A stretch of DNA of 64,000 bases, from contig DEXQ01000007.1 of the NCBI GenBank assembly GCA_002364215.1, forward strand, positions 1 through 64,000, given 5' to 3'. Every line of letters starts with the position of its first letter. Within the stretch, counting starts at the first letter, position 1. The notes below the pieces were generated by a model. The model was given only the letters and a program-made list of their open reading frames with translations, ran no database searches and was not told where the DNA came from. The position numbers and the translations under genes were made by a program. The DNA comes from Aequorivita sp. UBA3180 (GTDB lineage Bacteria > Bacteroidota > Bacteroidia > Flavobacteriales > Flavobacteriaceae). Positions 43,799 to 52,774 of this stretch are shown one piece after another.

Positions 43799-45163
43799 AT
43801 GTCCTTCTTTTCAAAAATAAAACAGACCATTCACTTAATGCGGGATATTGATCTGGATGCGCTGGGGAAACTTTCGCAAAAAGTAGATCTTTCAGAAATT
43901 ATGAAAACCGTTGGCGAGCTCGATGATCGGCAATTGGCAGGTTTGAAGAAGATGCTGAAACACAAAAGCGGAAAAAAAGGACAACACAAACTACCGCCCA
44001 TTGATGGCGATTTTTATGATTTGGCATTAAAACTAACTCCTGCGCAGCGTGAACTTCAAATAAAAGTACGCAATTTTATGGAAGATGAAATAAAGCCGAT
44101 AGCCAACGAATACTGGAACAAAGCCGAATTTCCCTTTCAAATTATTCCAAAAATGGCAGAATTGAACATTTGCGGACTTACCTATGATGGTTACGGAACT
44201 CCTTATGAAACCTATGTAATGGAAGGAATTATTGCTATGGAACTTGCCCGTGTGGATGTTTCCATTTCTACTTTTTTTGGGGTTCACAGCGGATTGGCGA
44301 TGGGCTCCATCTATATATGCGGCAGCGAAGAACAAAAACAGGAATGGCTCCCCAAGATGGCAAAGATGGAACTTATTGGCGCCTTCGGACTTACGGAACC
44401 CGAAGTGGGTTCAGCAGTTGCGGGTGGTTTGGGAACTACCTGCAGACAGGAAGGCGATGAGTGGGTTTTAAACGGACAGAAAAAATGGATCGGGAACGCC
44501 ACCTTTGCAGATGTTACTATCATTTGGGCGCGCGACGAAACTTCCGATCAAGTGAAAGGTTTTTTAGTGCGAAAAGGGAACCCAGGTTTTAAAGCTGAAA
44601 AGATGGAAAATAAAATGGCGCTTCGCACAGTGCAGAATGCACTGATAACCTTGACGGATTGCCGTATCCCCGAAAGCGACCGACTTCAAAAATGTGATTC
44701 TTTTAAAGATACCGCAAAAGTATTGCGGATGACACGCGCTGGAGTGGCTTGGCAAGCCGTGGGATGCGCGCGCGGTGCTTATGAAGCTGCGCTGAAATAC
44801 ACCAAAAAACGCGAACAATTTGGAAAGCCGATTGCTTCCTTTCAGTTGGTGCAAAATCATTTGGTTGAAATGGTGGCCAATCTTACAGCAATGCAAACCA
44901 TGTGTTTCCGACTTTCCGAATTGCAAGACGAAGGTTTGTTGACTGATGAACACGCCTCGCTCGCAAAAGTATTTTGTAGTATGCGAACCCGCGATGTGGT
45001 AAGCCAGGCCCGCGAGGTAATGGGTGGCAACGGAATACTTTTGGAATACGACGTTGCCCGTTTTGTAGCGGATGCCGAAGCAATTTACAGTTACGAGGGA
45101 ACCAAGGAAATCAACTCGTTGATTGTTGGGCGGGCAATTACTGGTTATAGTGCGTTTGTGTAA
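43799..45163 (+). CDS. Acyl-CoA dehydrogenase with N-terminal extension
   Basis: A 454-residue FAD enzyme. The acyl-CoA dehydrogenase core spans about 75-450: GAFGLTEPEVGSAVAGGLGT, the FAD-binding WIGNATFAD, ARGAYEAALKYTKKREQFGK, REVMGGNGILLEYDVAR, and the catalytic Glu in SYEGTKEINSLIVGRAITG, near the glutaryl-CoA dehydrogenase position. The first 70 residues are an extra helical, Lys-rich segment. The substrate cannot be told; similarity to the glutaryl-CoA dehydrogenase group is suggestive only. A palindromic repeat begins directly after the stop. Confidence 0.9.
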   Translation: MSFFSKIKQTIHLMRDIDLDALGKLSQKVDLSEIMKTVGELDDRQLAGLKKMLKHKSGKKGQHKLPPIDGDFYDLALKLTPAQRELQIKVRNFMEDEIKPIANEYWNKAEFPFQIIPKMAELNICGLTYDGYGTPYETYVMEGIIAMELARVDVSISTFFGVHSGLAMGSIYICGSEEQKQEWLPKMAKMELIGAFGLTEPEVGSAVAGGLGTTCRQEGDEWVLNGQKKWIGNATFADVTIIWARDETSDQVKGFLVRKGNPGFKAEKMENKMALRTVQNALITLTDCRIPESDRLQKCDSFKDTAKVLRMTRAGVAWQAVGCARGAYEAALKYTKKREQFGKPIASFQLVQNHLVEMVANLTAMQTMCFRLSELQDEGLLTDEHASLAKVFCSMRTRDVVSQAREVMGGNGILLEYDVARFVADAEAIYSYEGTKEINSLIVGRAITGYSAFV

Positions 45164-45167
45164 AAAA

Positions 45168-45260
45168 GCCCCCTAACCCCCGAAGGGGGAACTTGTACTC
45201 GAACTCCTCCCCTTCGGGGAGGTTGGGTGGGGCCATTCCCCCTTCGGGGGTTAGGGGGCC
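45168..45260. repeat. GC-rich palindromic (REP-like) element with three hairpins
   Basis: The outer arms 45168-45191 and 45237-45260 are perfect 24-base inverted repeats. Each arm folds on itself through CCCCCGAAGGGGG, and between them CCTCCCCTTCGGGGAGG (about 45206-45222) makes a third hairpin. The element fills the gap between the convergent acyl-CoA dehydrogenase and aldo/keto reductase genes and touches the stop codon of the latter. It is far more GC-rich than its surroundings. Confidence 0.85.
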
Positions 45261-46297
45261 TATGGTGCCGGATTAGGAATTTGGTTATGTACCGCCTCAA
45301 TCTCCTTTAAAATTTCTTTCGAAAGTGAAACATGGATGCTTTCAATGTTTTCCGAAAGTTGTTTAATTGAAGTGGCACCAATAATTGGAGCGGTTACAAA
45401 TTTCTTCTGAAGGATAAATGCCAAGGCCATTTGCGCAAAACTTAAATTATGCTTTTTCGCTATTTCATAATATTTTTCGGTGGCTTCCAAAGCCTGTTTA
45501 TTGCTATAGCGACTGTATTGTTTAAATTGATTGATGCGTGAATTTGCATCAGCCGTTCCATCTAAATATTTGCCCGTGAGCGTTCCAAAACCGAGCGGCG
45601 AATAGGGTAAATACCCAACATTTTCACGTTGAAGTATTTCACTTAAACCAATTTCATCTTTTCTATTCACCAAATTATAAGGATTTTGAACCGAAACCAT
45701 TTTCAATTTTCCTTTCCGTGCTTCTTCCATACAGCGCATCACGCCAAAAGGGGTTTCGTTTGAAAGCCCGACGTGGCGAATTTTTCCTGCTTTCACCAAT
45801 TCTTCCAAAGTATTTAAAACTTCTGCAAAATTATCGCTCCATGCTTCATTTTGTTTATGGGTATAATCGCGCTGTCCGAAATAATTCGTGTTTCGTTCCG
45901 GCCAGTGAAGTTGATATAAATCGATATATTCGGTTTGTAATCTTTTTAAACTTTTATGAATCGCATCTTCCAAAGATTTTTTACTGAAATCCAATGGTTG
46001 GCGAATATGATCCATCGAACGACTGGGCCCGGCAATTTTGGTAGCCAAAACCAAGTCCTCCCGATTTTTCTTTTTTACAAGCCAATTACCAATATATGAT
46101 TCGGTTCTTCCCTGCGTTTTTGGGTTTGCGGGAACGGGATACATTTCGGCACAATCAATAAAATTGATACCTTTTTCAATGGCGAAATCAAGCTGTTCGT
46201 GGGCTTCTGCTTCTGTATTCTGCTGACCCCAAGTCATAGTGCCAAGGCAGAGTTTGCTAATTTTTAGGTTTGTATTTGGGAATGTTGTGTGCTTCAT
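45260..46297 (-). CDS. Aldo/keto reductase (Tas-like)
   Basis: A 345-residue NADPH-dependent oxidoreductase with a TIM-barrel fold. The catalytic tetrad can be seen: Asp in INFIDCAEMY with Tyr, Lys in VLATKIAGPS, and His in YQLHWPERNTNYFG; the cofactor part is APIIGATSIKQLSENIE. The long loop and ADWS-type sequences (EAWSDNFAEVLNTLEELVKA) match the Tas/YajO group. The substrate is unknown. It lies 2 bases after the exonuclease III gene, in one operon. Confidence 0.93.
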   Translation of the reverse strand: MKHTTFPNTNLKISKLCLGTMTWGQQNTEAEAHEQLDFAIEKGINFIDCAEMYPVPANPKTQGRTESYIGNWLVKKKNREDLVLATKIAGPSRSMDHIRQPLDFSKKSLEDAIHKSLKRLQTEYIDLYQLHWPERNTNYFGQRDYTHKQNEAWSDNFAEVLNTLEELVKAGKIRHVGLSNETPFGVMRCMEEARKGKLKMVSVQNPYNLVNRKDEIGLSEILQRENVGYLPYSPLGFGTLTGKYLDGTADANSRINQFKQYSRYSNKQALEATEKYYEIAKKHNLSFAQMALAFILQKKFVTAPIIGATSIKQLSENIESIHVSLSKEILKEIEAVHNQIPNPAP

Positions 46298-46299
46298 TT

Positions 46300-47064
46300 T
46301 TAAAATTCAAGTTCTACCAAATGCGGGCAATGATCGCTGTGCATTGCATCGGGTAAAATTACTGCTCGTTTTAGGTTTTTCAACAATGGTTCTGAAACCA
46401 AATTGTAATCTATACGCCATCCTTTATTATTGTTTCGGGCGTTGGCACGGTAGCTCCACCAGGTGTAATTATTCGGTTCTTTGTTGAAATGGCGAAAACT
46501 ATCAATAAAACCACTTTTCATAAAACCGTCCAGCCATTTCCTTTCCACAGGCAAAAAACCGGAAACATTTTTATTGCGAACAGGATCGTGAATGTCTATC
46601 GCTTCGTGACAAATGTTGTAATCACCACAAATCACTAAATTTGGTATTTCTTTTTTCAGGTTATCAATATATTTCTGGAAATCGTCCATATATGTAAACT
46701 TGTGTTCCAAACGAGCAATGTTTGTGCCGCTTGGCAAATACAGGCTCATCACCGAAACAGTATCAAAATCCACACGGATGTTTCTTCCTTCGGCGTCCAT
46801 ATATTCTATGCCGGTGCCATATTCCACGTGGTTCGGTTTTATTTTTGAAAAAATCGCCACCCCACTGTATCCTTTTTTTACAGCACTGTACCAATAATGA
46901 TACGGATAGCCAGCTTCTTCGATTTCCTCGATTTCCACTTGGTCAAAATTGGCTTTTGTTTCCTGAAGGCATATAACATCTGGGTTTGCAGCTTTCAACC
47001 AATCAATAAAACCTTTGCGCATCGCGGCGCGAATTCCGTTTACGTTATATGAAATGATTTTCAT
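46300..47064 (-). CDS. xth: Exodeoxyribonuclease III
   Basis: A 254-residue AP endonuclease/3'-exonuclease. Catalytic motifs: ISYNVNGIRAAMRKGF, the metal Glu in CLQETKA, YSGVAIFSK, GDYNICHEAIDIHDP, and DAMHSDHCPHLVELEF at the end. It repairs abasic sites. First gene of an operon with the aldo/keto reductase. Confidence 0.96.
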   Translation of the reverse strand: MKIISYNVNGIRAAMRKGFIDWLKAANPDVICLQETKANFDQVEIEEIEEAGYPYHYWYSAVKKGYSGVAIFSKIKPNHVEYGTGIEYMDAEGRNIRVDFDTVSVMSLYLPSGTNIARLEHKFTYMDDFQKYIDNLKKEIPNLVICGDYNICHEAIDIHDPVRNKNVSGFLPVERKWLDGFMKSGFIDSFRHFNKEPNNYTWWSYRANARNNNKGWRIDYNLVSEPLLKNLKRAVILPDAMHSDHCPHLVELEF

Positions 47065-47188
47065 TGTAAGTAGCGTTTATTAAAGGCCACTAAGTTAATT
47101 AACATTGTATTTTTACACGGCCCACGCCCGTAAAGATTTTCATAATATATTCACAAAATATAATCGGCTACATTAAGTTATATTGGTA

Positions 47189-50100
47189 ATGAAGTTATAC
47201 CTGTCTGTTTTTCTCATTTTTATTGTGGCTGTTGGCTATGCGCAGGATATTTCTTCCAACTATAAAGAGAAAAAAGTAGCACTAAGGGATACAGTGGTTT
47301 TGGATAGCGCGGGCATCAATCCAAAGCGGTTTGCAATTCTCGATAAGGATGGAAATTCACCCGATCCTTTCAGTTATCGAATAGATTTTAAAAAGGGATT
47401 TATTGTTTTTTCTGAAGAATTGCAGCAACAAAACGATTCACTCACCATTCAATATTTGCAGTATCCGGAATTTTTAACGCGGGAATATTTCGCCCTCGAT
47501 CCAAAAATTATTGTTGAGAATACCGGGCAAATAGACAAATTGTATTCGCTGGATGAAAGCACGAATAAAAATGTTTTCACGCCCTTTGATGGTTTAAATA
47601 CTTCGGGAAGCATTTCGCGCGGCATTACTATTGGCAACAATCAAAATGCGGTGGTGAACAGCGAACTCGATCTTCAAATTACAGGAAAATTGAGCGAAAA
47701 GGTTTCCATTCGGGCCTCTATTCAGGATGCAAATATTCCAGCGCAGGAAGGCGGCTATTCGCAAAGTTTGAATGAATTTGACCAAATTTTCATCGAACTT
47801 TTTGGAGAAAATTGGAACATTCGCGCCGGCGATATAGATCTTCAAAACAGCAATAGTTATTTTGGAAGATTCACCAAAAAGGTACAGGGAATTTCACTCG
47901 GAGGAACCTTTAATAACGAAGATGGCTCAAAAATTTCGGCTTATGCTTCTGGAGCTTTGGTACGCGGTGTTTTTTCGAAAAGTGAATTTATTGGGCAGGA
48001 AGGAAACCAAGGTCCGTATAAATTGATTGGGCCAAATGGCGAACTTTACATTTTGGTGGTTTCGGGCAGCGAACGGGTTTACGTTAATGGGTTGCTTTTA
48101 CAGCGCGGCGAAAACGAGGATTATGTAATAGATTACAACGCTGGAGAAATTAAATTCAATCCAACATACCCTATTACCAGTAATATGCGGATTTCGGTGG
48201 AGTATCAATATACCGATAGAAGTTACACCCGTTTCATTGGTTATGGGGGTGGAAATTATACCAGTGATAATTTGGACTTGGCCGTTTATGTTTATTCAGA
48301 AAATGATGCCAAAAACCAACCGTTGCAACAAAATCTTTCCGAAGAACAAGTGGCTATTTTACAGACAGCTGGTGATGATCGGGAACTAATGAACGCACCT
48401 TCCGCAGTACCTGATACTTATTCTGAAAATAAAATTCTTTATAAAAAGGAAATTATAAACGGCGAAGAAGTCTTCGTTTTTTCAAGCAATCCCGAGGATG
48501 AACTTTTTAGTGTACGGTTTTCTCTCGTGGGTCCCAATAATGGCAATTATGTAATAAGTGAAACCAATGCTATCAGTCGTATTTTTGAATACGTAGCTCC
48601 CGTTAATGGCGTGCCCCAAGGAAATTATGCACCGGTTATTCGGTTAAATGCGCCAATAAAATTGCAGGTTGGCGGCCTAAACGGAAGTTTTCACCCTTCA
48701 GAAAAAACGCGTATTGATTTTGAAGTGGCCGGAAGCCAGAACGACCTGAACCTTTTTAGTGATATTGATGACAACAACAACGATGGTTTTGCAGGTAGAT
48801 TGGCTTTTAAACAACGGTTATTGACTACGTCAGATACATTGAAAATAGATGGTTTCGGCTCGTTGGATTTTGTTCAAAAAGATTTCAGGACCATTGAAAG
48901 GCTTTATAATATTGAATTTAATCGCGATTGGAACCTTATTAACCCTATAGGCAATCAGAGTTTTGTGATTTCAGGAGTTGAGGTGTCTCATCCAAAAATA
49001 GGCGGTGGGCGTTATGAATTTCAAAATTTGAATTATTCTGAAAATTTCAACGGGACTCGGCACGTAATCGCTTCAGAAATAAAGCTGAAAAAACTGAGGT
49101 TACAGACCTACGGCAGCTTTTTAAACAGCAAGGCAGATTCTATTTCTTCAAAATTTTTCAGATTGAATAATACAACAACCTATTCTTTAAAAAAGGCTTG
49201 GGTGGGTGGCAAAGTGGCTTTGGAAGATAATCAAATTAGAGATGTACAGCGCGATAGTATTTCGCCAATTAGTCAAAAATTTGCAGCTTTTGAGGCTTTT
49301 ACCGGCATTGGCGATAGTACCAAAGTTTTTGTGGAAGCTGGTTACCAGTTTCGGGTGAATGATAGTGTTCGCAATAATGTGCTTCAAAAGGTGAATTCTT
49401 CAAATACGTATTATTTAAAATCGCGACTTATAAATACTGAAAACACCCAACTTTCCACCTTTGCGAATTACAGAACTTTAAAATACGAACCAAATCCAGA
49501 TCCTGGCATTGACCCGAATGATTCGTTGCCAGTAACTATTGATAATCGAGAAACTGAGCGTTCGTTGAATTCTCGAATAATTTACAATCAAGCGCTTTTT
49601 GATGGTGGTATTCGATTAAATACCGCATTGGAGTCCAACAATGGAGTGATTCCGCAACAGGAATTTACATATGTTAAGACAGAGCCGGGGCAGGGTGTTT
49701 ACACCTGGATTGACTACAACAACAATGGTATACAGGAACTGGAAGAATTTGAAGTGGCCCAGTTTCAGGACCAAGCGGAGTATATTAGGGTGTTGCTGCC
49801 CAATCAGGTTTTTTTGAAAATCAGACAGAACAAGTTTAGTCAAATTCTTACGTTAAATCCACAAAATTGGTCCAACAAAGAAGGCTTTAAAAAGATACTT
49901 TCACATTTTTATAATCAAACTTCCTATGTTTTAGACCGAAAAGTAAAACGAAAGAATGATGGGTTCAATATAAATCCTTTTGAAGATGGAGGCGATGACC
50001 AATTGGGGCTTACGCTGAATTTTAGAAATGCTTTGTTTTTCAACCGCGGAAAGCAGCATTTTACCACAAGCTATACTTTTATTTCTACTTCAGCAGATAA

Positions 50101-50653
50101 TTTATTAGCCGTAGGATTGCAACGAAATAATTTGAAGAGTCACCAGCTTAATTTTAATCATAAATTCTGGGAAAGCTGGTTGTTGAATTTAAAAGGCGCA
50201 ACGGGCAGCAACGAAAGCCTTTCAGAAAATTTTGCGAATAGAAATTACCGTCTCGATTCCTATGAATTCAATCCAAAAATTTCCTATTTGCTGAGCCAAC
50301 AAACACGTTTTGATGTTTTTTATGAATTCGCCAACCAAGACAACCAATTGGGCGAGATGGAAAAGTTGAACCAGCAGACCTTAGGTTTTTCCTTCGCATA
50401 CACCAATGCTGAAAAGATTTCAATAAATGGAGAATTCAATTATATAGACAACCAGTTTGAGGGCAGTCCTTTTTCGCCCGTGGCCTACCAAATGCTGGAA
50501 GGCTTACAGCCTGGAACCAATTTTACGTGGCGTTTGCTTTTTCAGAAACGGATAACTAAATATTTGGATGCCAATCTTTCCTATTTCGGGAGAAAAAGTG
50601 AGACCACAAAAACAGTACATACGGGTAGCATTCAGTTGCGGGCGTACTTTTAA
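47189..50653 (+). CDS. Large outer-membrane beta-barrel protein, function unknown
   Basis: An 1154-residue exported protein with a signal peptide (MKLYLSVFLIFIVAVGYAQD). Residues 20-130 look like an Ig-like front part, followed by NTSGSISRGITIGNNQNAVV and LDLQITGKLSEKVSIRASIQ, then many amphipathic strands to the end, which finishes in GSIQLRAYF with a terminal Phe, as outer-membrane barrels do. The stretch NEFDQIFIELFGENWNIRAGDIDL resembles parts of the gliding protein SprA, but it is not SprA itself. The ATG at 47189 is preferred to a TTG two codons upstream. No known enzyme motif was seen. Confidence 0.78.
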   Translation: MKLYLSVFLIFIVAVGYAQDISSNYKEKKVALRDTVVLDSAGINPKRFAILDKDGNSPDPFSYRIDFKKGFIVFSEELQQQNDSLTIQYLQYPEFLTREYFALDPKIIVENTGQIDKLYSLDESTNKNVFTPFDGLNTSGSISRGITIGNNQNAVVNSELDLQITGKLSEKVSIRASIQDANIPAQEGGYSQSLNEFDQIFIELFGENWNIRAGDIDLQNSNSYFGRFTKKVQGISLGGTFNNEDGSKISAYASGALVRGVFSKSEFIGQEGNQGPYKLIGPNGELYILVVSGSERVYVNGLLLQRGENEDYVIDYNAGEIKFNPTYPITSNMRISVEYQYTDRSYTRFIGYGGGNYTSDNLDLAVYVYSENDAKNQPLQQNLSEEQVAILQTAGDDRELMNAPSAVPDTYSENKILYKKEIINGEEVFVFSSNPEDELFSVRFSLVGPNNGNYVISETNAISRIFEYVAPVNGVPQGNYAPVIRLNAPIKLQVGGLNGSFHPSEKTRIDFEVAGSQNDLNLFSDIDDNNNDGFAGRLAFKQRLLTTSDTLKIDGFGSLDFVQKDFRTIERLYNIEFNRDWNLINPIGNQSFVISGVEVSHPKIGGGRYEFQNLNYSENFNGTRHVIASEIKLKKLRLQTYGSFLNSKADSISSKFFRLNNTTTYSLKKAWVGGKVALEDNQIRDVQRDSISPISQKFAAFEAFTGIGDSTKVFVEAGYQFRVNDSVRNNVLQKVNSSNTYYLKSRLINTENTQLSTFANYRTLKYEPNPDPGIDPNDSLPVTIDNRETERSLNSRIIYNQALFDGGIRLNTALESNNGVIPQQEFTYVKTEPGQGVYTWIDYNNNGIQELEEFEVAQFQDQAEYIRVLLPNQVFLKIRQNKFSQILTLNPQNWSNKEGFKKILSHFYNQTSYVLDRKVKRKNDGFNINPFEDGGDDQLGLTLNFRNALFFNRGKQHFTTSYTFISTSADNLLAVGLQRNNLKSHQLNFNHKFWESWLLNLKGATGSNESLSENFANRNYRLDSYEFNPKISYLLSQQTRFDVFYEFANQDNQLGEMEKLNQQTLGFSFAYTNAEKISINGEFNYIDNQFEGSPFSPVAYQMLEGLQPGTNFTWRLLFQKRITKYLDANLSYFGRKSETTKTVHTGSIQLRAYF

Positions 50654-50692
50654 TTTTTGTATCTTCATACATCACTTAAAAAATCATAAAGA

Positions 50693-51076
50693 ATGTTGAC
50701 TAAGATTTCACTTTCGGTATTATTGCTAAGTTTTACAGTTTTATCTTGCGTTTCTTCACAAAACCAATCCCGAAACTTGGAAACCAATAGCGCGGCAGAA
50801 ATAGAGGCTAAAAAAGCACTTGCGGCACAAATGATAGCCGATGGTTATTTGCCGGGCCGCATCATTTATTCTGATTTGGCTGATGATTGTGAATACACCA
50901 TACAGCTAAAGGAAGGGGAGAAAGATTTCTATTATGTAGATCCTATTAATTTAGATGAAAATTTCAGAAGGGACAATCAAACGGTTTGGGTGAAATTTAA
51001 TGGCCTTCGAAGAATGAACCGATGCGAAAAGGCCGCTCCGGTTGAAATTACCGAAATTAAGAATCGGGATGAATAA
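50693..51076 (+). CDS. Small lipoprotein
   Basis: A 127-residue predicted lipoprotein (MLTKISLSVLLLSFTVLSC, lipobox VLSC, Cys19). A helical Ala-rich part follows (AAEIEAKKALAAQMIADGY), then a beta-rich region with two Cys (DDCEYTIQL and MNRCEKA) that may form a disulfide. The family is unknown to me. It follows the large barrel gene by 39 bases and may be co-transcribed. Confidence 0.75.
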   Translation: MLTKISLSVLLLSFTVLSCVSSQNQSRNLETNSAAEIEAKKALAAQMIADGYLPGRIIYSDLADDCEYTIQLKEGEKDFYYVDPINLDENFRRDNQTVWVKFNGLRRMNRCEKAAPVEITEIKNRDE

Positions 51077-51086
51077 TTTATGTGTC

Positions 51087-51120
51087 AAAAAAAAGGAGGA
51101 TAACCAAATATCCTCCTCCT
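51087..51120 (-). terminator. Terminator of glyS
   Basis: GGAGGATA (51095-51102) pairs with TATCCTCC (51109-51116) around ACCAAA; on the minus strand an eight-T run follows. It lies 30 bases after the glycyl-tRNA synthetase stop. On the plus strand no T-run follows, so it serves glyS, not the lipoprotein. Confidence 0.85.
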
Positions 51121-51150
51121 TCGAAATATAGAATTAACCACTTAAAAAAA

Positions 51151-52689
51151 TTATTCGGATAGCCAGTTTTTGTATGAAATGGTTTCCTTCATTTTTTCTG
51201 AAATTTCTGAAATCTTGATACGTTCCTGTTCCATTGTATCCCGGTAGCGGATGGTTACGGTATCATCTTCAATAGTTTGATGGTCCACAGTGATGCAGAA
51301 AGGCGTACCTGCAGCATCTTGGCGGCGGTAGCGTCTTCCCACCGCATCTTTTTCGTCATAGATTACGTTGTAATCCCATTGAAGATCGTCAATTATTTTT
51401 TGGGCAATTTCGGGCAGACCGTCCTTTTTCACCAAGGGTAAAACGGCAGCTTTTACGGGTGCCAAAATAGCCGGGAGTTTCAAAACGGTTCGCACGCTTC
51501 CATCCTCCAAAGTTTCATCTTGTAGCGAGTTGCTCAGTACGGCAAGGAACATTCTATCCAAACCAATAGAGGTTTCAACCACATACGGAACATAACTTTC
51601 ATTTAATTCTGGATCAAAAAACTGTAATTTTTTTCCAGAGAATTTTTCGTGGGCTTTTAAGTCGAAATCGGTACGGGAATGAATTCCTTCCAATTCCTTA
51701 AAACCAAAAGGAAAGTTGAATTCAATATCTGCCGCGGCATTCGCGTAATGCGCCAATTTTTCGTGATCGTGGAAACGGTAGTTTTCTTCACCCATACCTA
51801 AAGAAAGGTGCCATTTTAAACGGGTTTCTTTCCAATACTCGTACCATTTCAGCTCTTCGCCTGGGCGAACGAAGAATTGCATTTCCATCTGCTCAAATTC
51901 ACGCATACGGAAGATGAATTGGCGCGCAACTATTTCGTTTCTAAATGCTTTTCCCGTTTGGGCAATTCCGAAAGGAATTTTCATCCTTCCGCTTTTTTGC
52001 ACATTTAAAAAGTTTACGAAAATACCTTGGGCAGTTTCTGGGCGAAGGTAAAGGTCCATCGCACTTTCTGCGGAAGCTCCTAGTTTAGTGCCAAACATAA
52101 GGTTGAATTGGCGTACTTCGGTCCAATTTTTTGAACCCGTTTCTGGATCAGCAATACCTAATTCTTCGATTAAAGCTTTTACGTCTGCTAAATCTTCCTT
52201 TTCAAGCGAGCGGGCCATTCGCTCCAAAACGGTACGCTGCTCTTCAAGATAGCGTACTACGCGAGGGTTTGTGGCTACAAATTGTTCCTCATCAAAACTA
52301 TCTCCAAAACGCCCTTTTGCCTTTTCAATTTCCTTTTGTGCTTTTTGGTATAGCTTTTCGGCGTAATCTTCAATAAGGACATCGGCGCGATAACGTTTTT
52401 TGGAATCTTTGTTGTCTATCAAAGGATCGTTAAAAGCATCAACGTGGCCGGAAGCCTTCCATGTGGTGGGGTGCATCAATATAGCAGAATCTATGCCTAC
52501 AATATTTTGGTGCATATACACCATGCTGCGCCACCAATATTCACGGATGTTTTTCTTTAATTCAACACCATTTTGGGCGTAATCGTACACAGCGCTAAGG
52601 CCATCGTAAATTTCACTTGAAGCGAAAATATAACCATACTCCTTTGCGTGGGAGACTACTTTTTTAAATTGATCGTCGTTGTTTGCCAT
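51151..52689 (-). CDS. glyS: Glycyl-tRNA synthetase (dimeric type)
   Basis: A 512-residue class II aminoacyl-tRNA synthetase of the single-chain alpha2 type. Opening motif SSEIYDGLSAVYDYAQNGVE and LKKNIREYWWRSMVY; motif 2 region GIAQTGKAFRNEIVARQFIFRMREFEQ is present (shown in parts), and motif 3 GLDRMFLAVL. The anticodon-binding domain starts at about residue 415 (ILAPVKAAVLPLVKK). The ATG at 52689 (MANNDDQ) is chosen over a TTG 12 codons upstream. The ATG lies only 5 bases after a perfect -7 box, so the mRNA may be leaderless. Confidence 0.96.
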   Translation of the reverse strand: MANNDDQFKKVVSHAKEYGYIFASSEIYDGLSAVYDYAQNGVELKKNIREYWWRSMVYMHQNIVGIDSAILMHPTTWKASGHVDAFNDPLIDNKDSKKRYRADVLIEDYAEKLYQKAQKEIEKAKGRFGDSFDEEQFVATNPRVVRYLEEQRTVLERMARSLEKEDLADVKALIEELGIADPETGSKNWTEVRQFNLMFGTKLGASAESAMDLYLRPETAQGIFVNFLNVQKSGRMKIPFGIAQTGKAFRNEIVARQFIFRMREFEQMEMQFFVRPGEELKWYEYWKETRLKWHLSLGMGEENYRFHDHEKLAHYANAAADIEFNFPFGFKELEGIHSRTDFDLKAHEKFSGKKLQFFDPELNESYVPYVVETSIGLDRMFLAVLSNSLQDETLEDGSVRTVLKLPAILAPVKAAVLPLVKKDGLPEIAQKIIDDLQWDYNVIYDEKDAVGRRYRRQDAAGTPFCITVDHQTIEDDTVTIRYRDTMEQERIKISEISEKMKETISYKNWLSE

Positions 52690-52693
52690 AGCG

Positions 52694-52701
52694 CAAAAAT
52701 A
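52694..52701 (-). promoter_or_regulatory. -7 box of glyS inside the upstream terminator tract
   Basis: On the minus strand TATTTTTG fits TAnnTTTG exactly. It begins in the T-run of the upstream terminator and ends 4 bases before the glyS ATG. Confidence 0.45.
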
Positions 52702-52734
52702 AAAAAACCGCCGTGATAAGTTCACAGCGGTTTC
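52701..52734 (-). terminator. Terminator of the coiled-coil membrane protein gene
   Basis: AAACCGC-CGTGA pairs with TCACA-GCGGTTT with one mismatch (about 52705-52733) and runs on the minus strand into T7. It lies 41 bases after the stop of the upstream gene and directly before glyS. Confidence 0.8.
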
Positions 52735-52774
52735 ATTTATTTTAAAATTACCTACTCTTAATTTTAAAATATAA

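Noticed and set aside
45168..45260. Ordinary bidirectional terminator
   Set aside because: There is no T-run after the outer stem on the minus strand; the nested hairpins and length fit a palindromic repeat element better.
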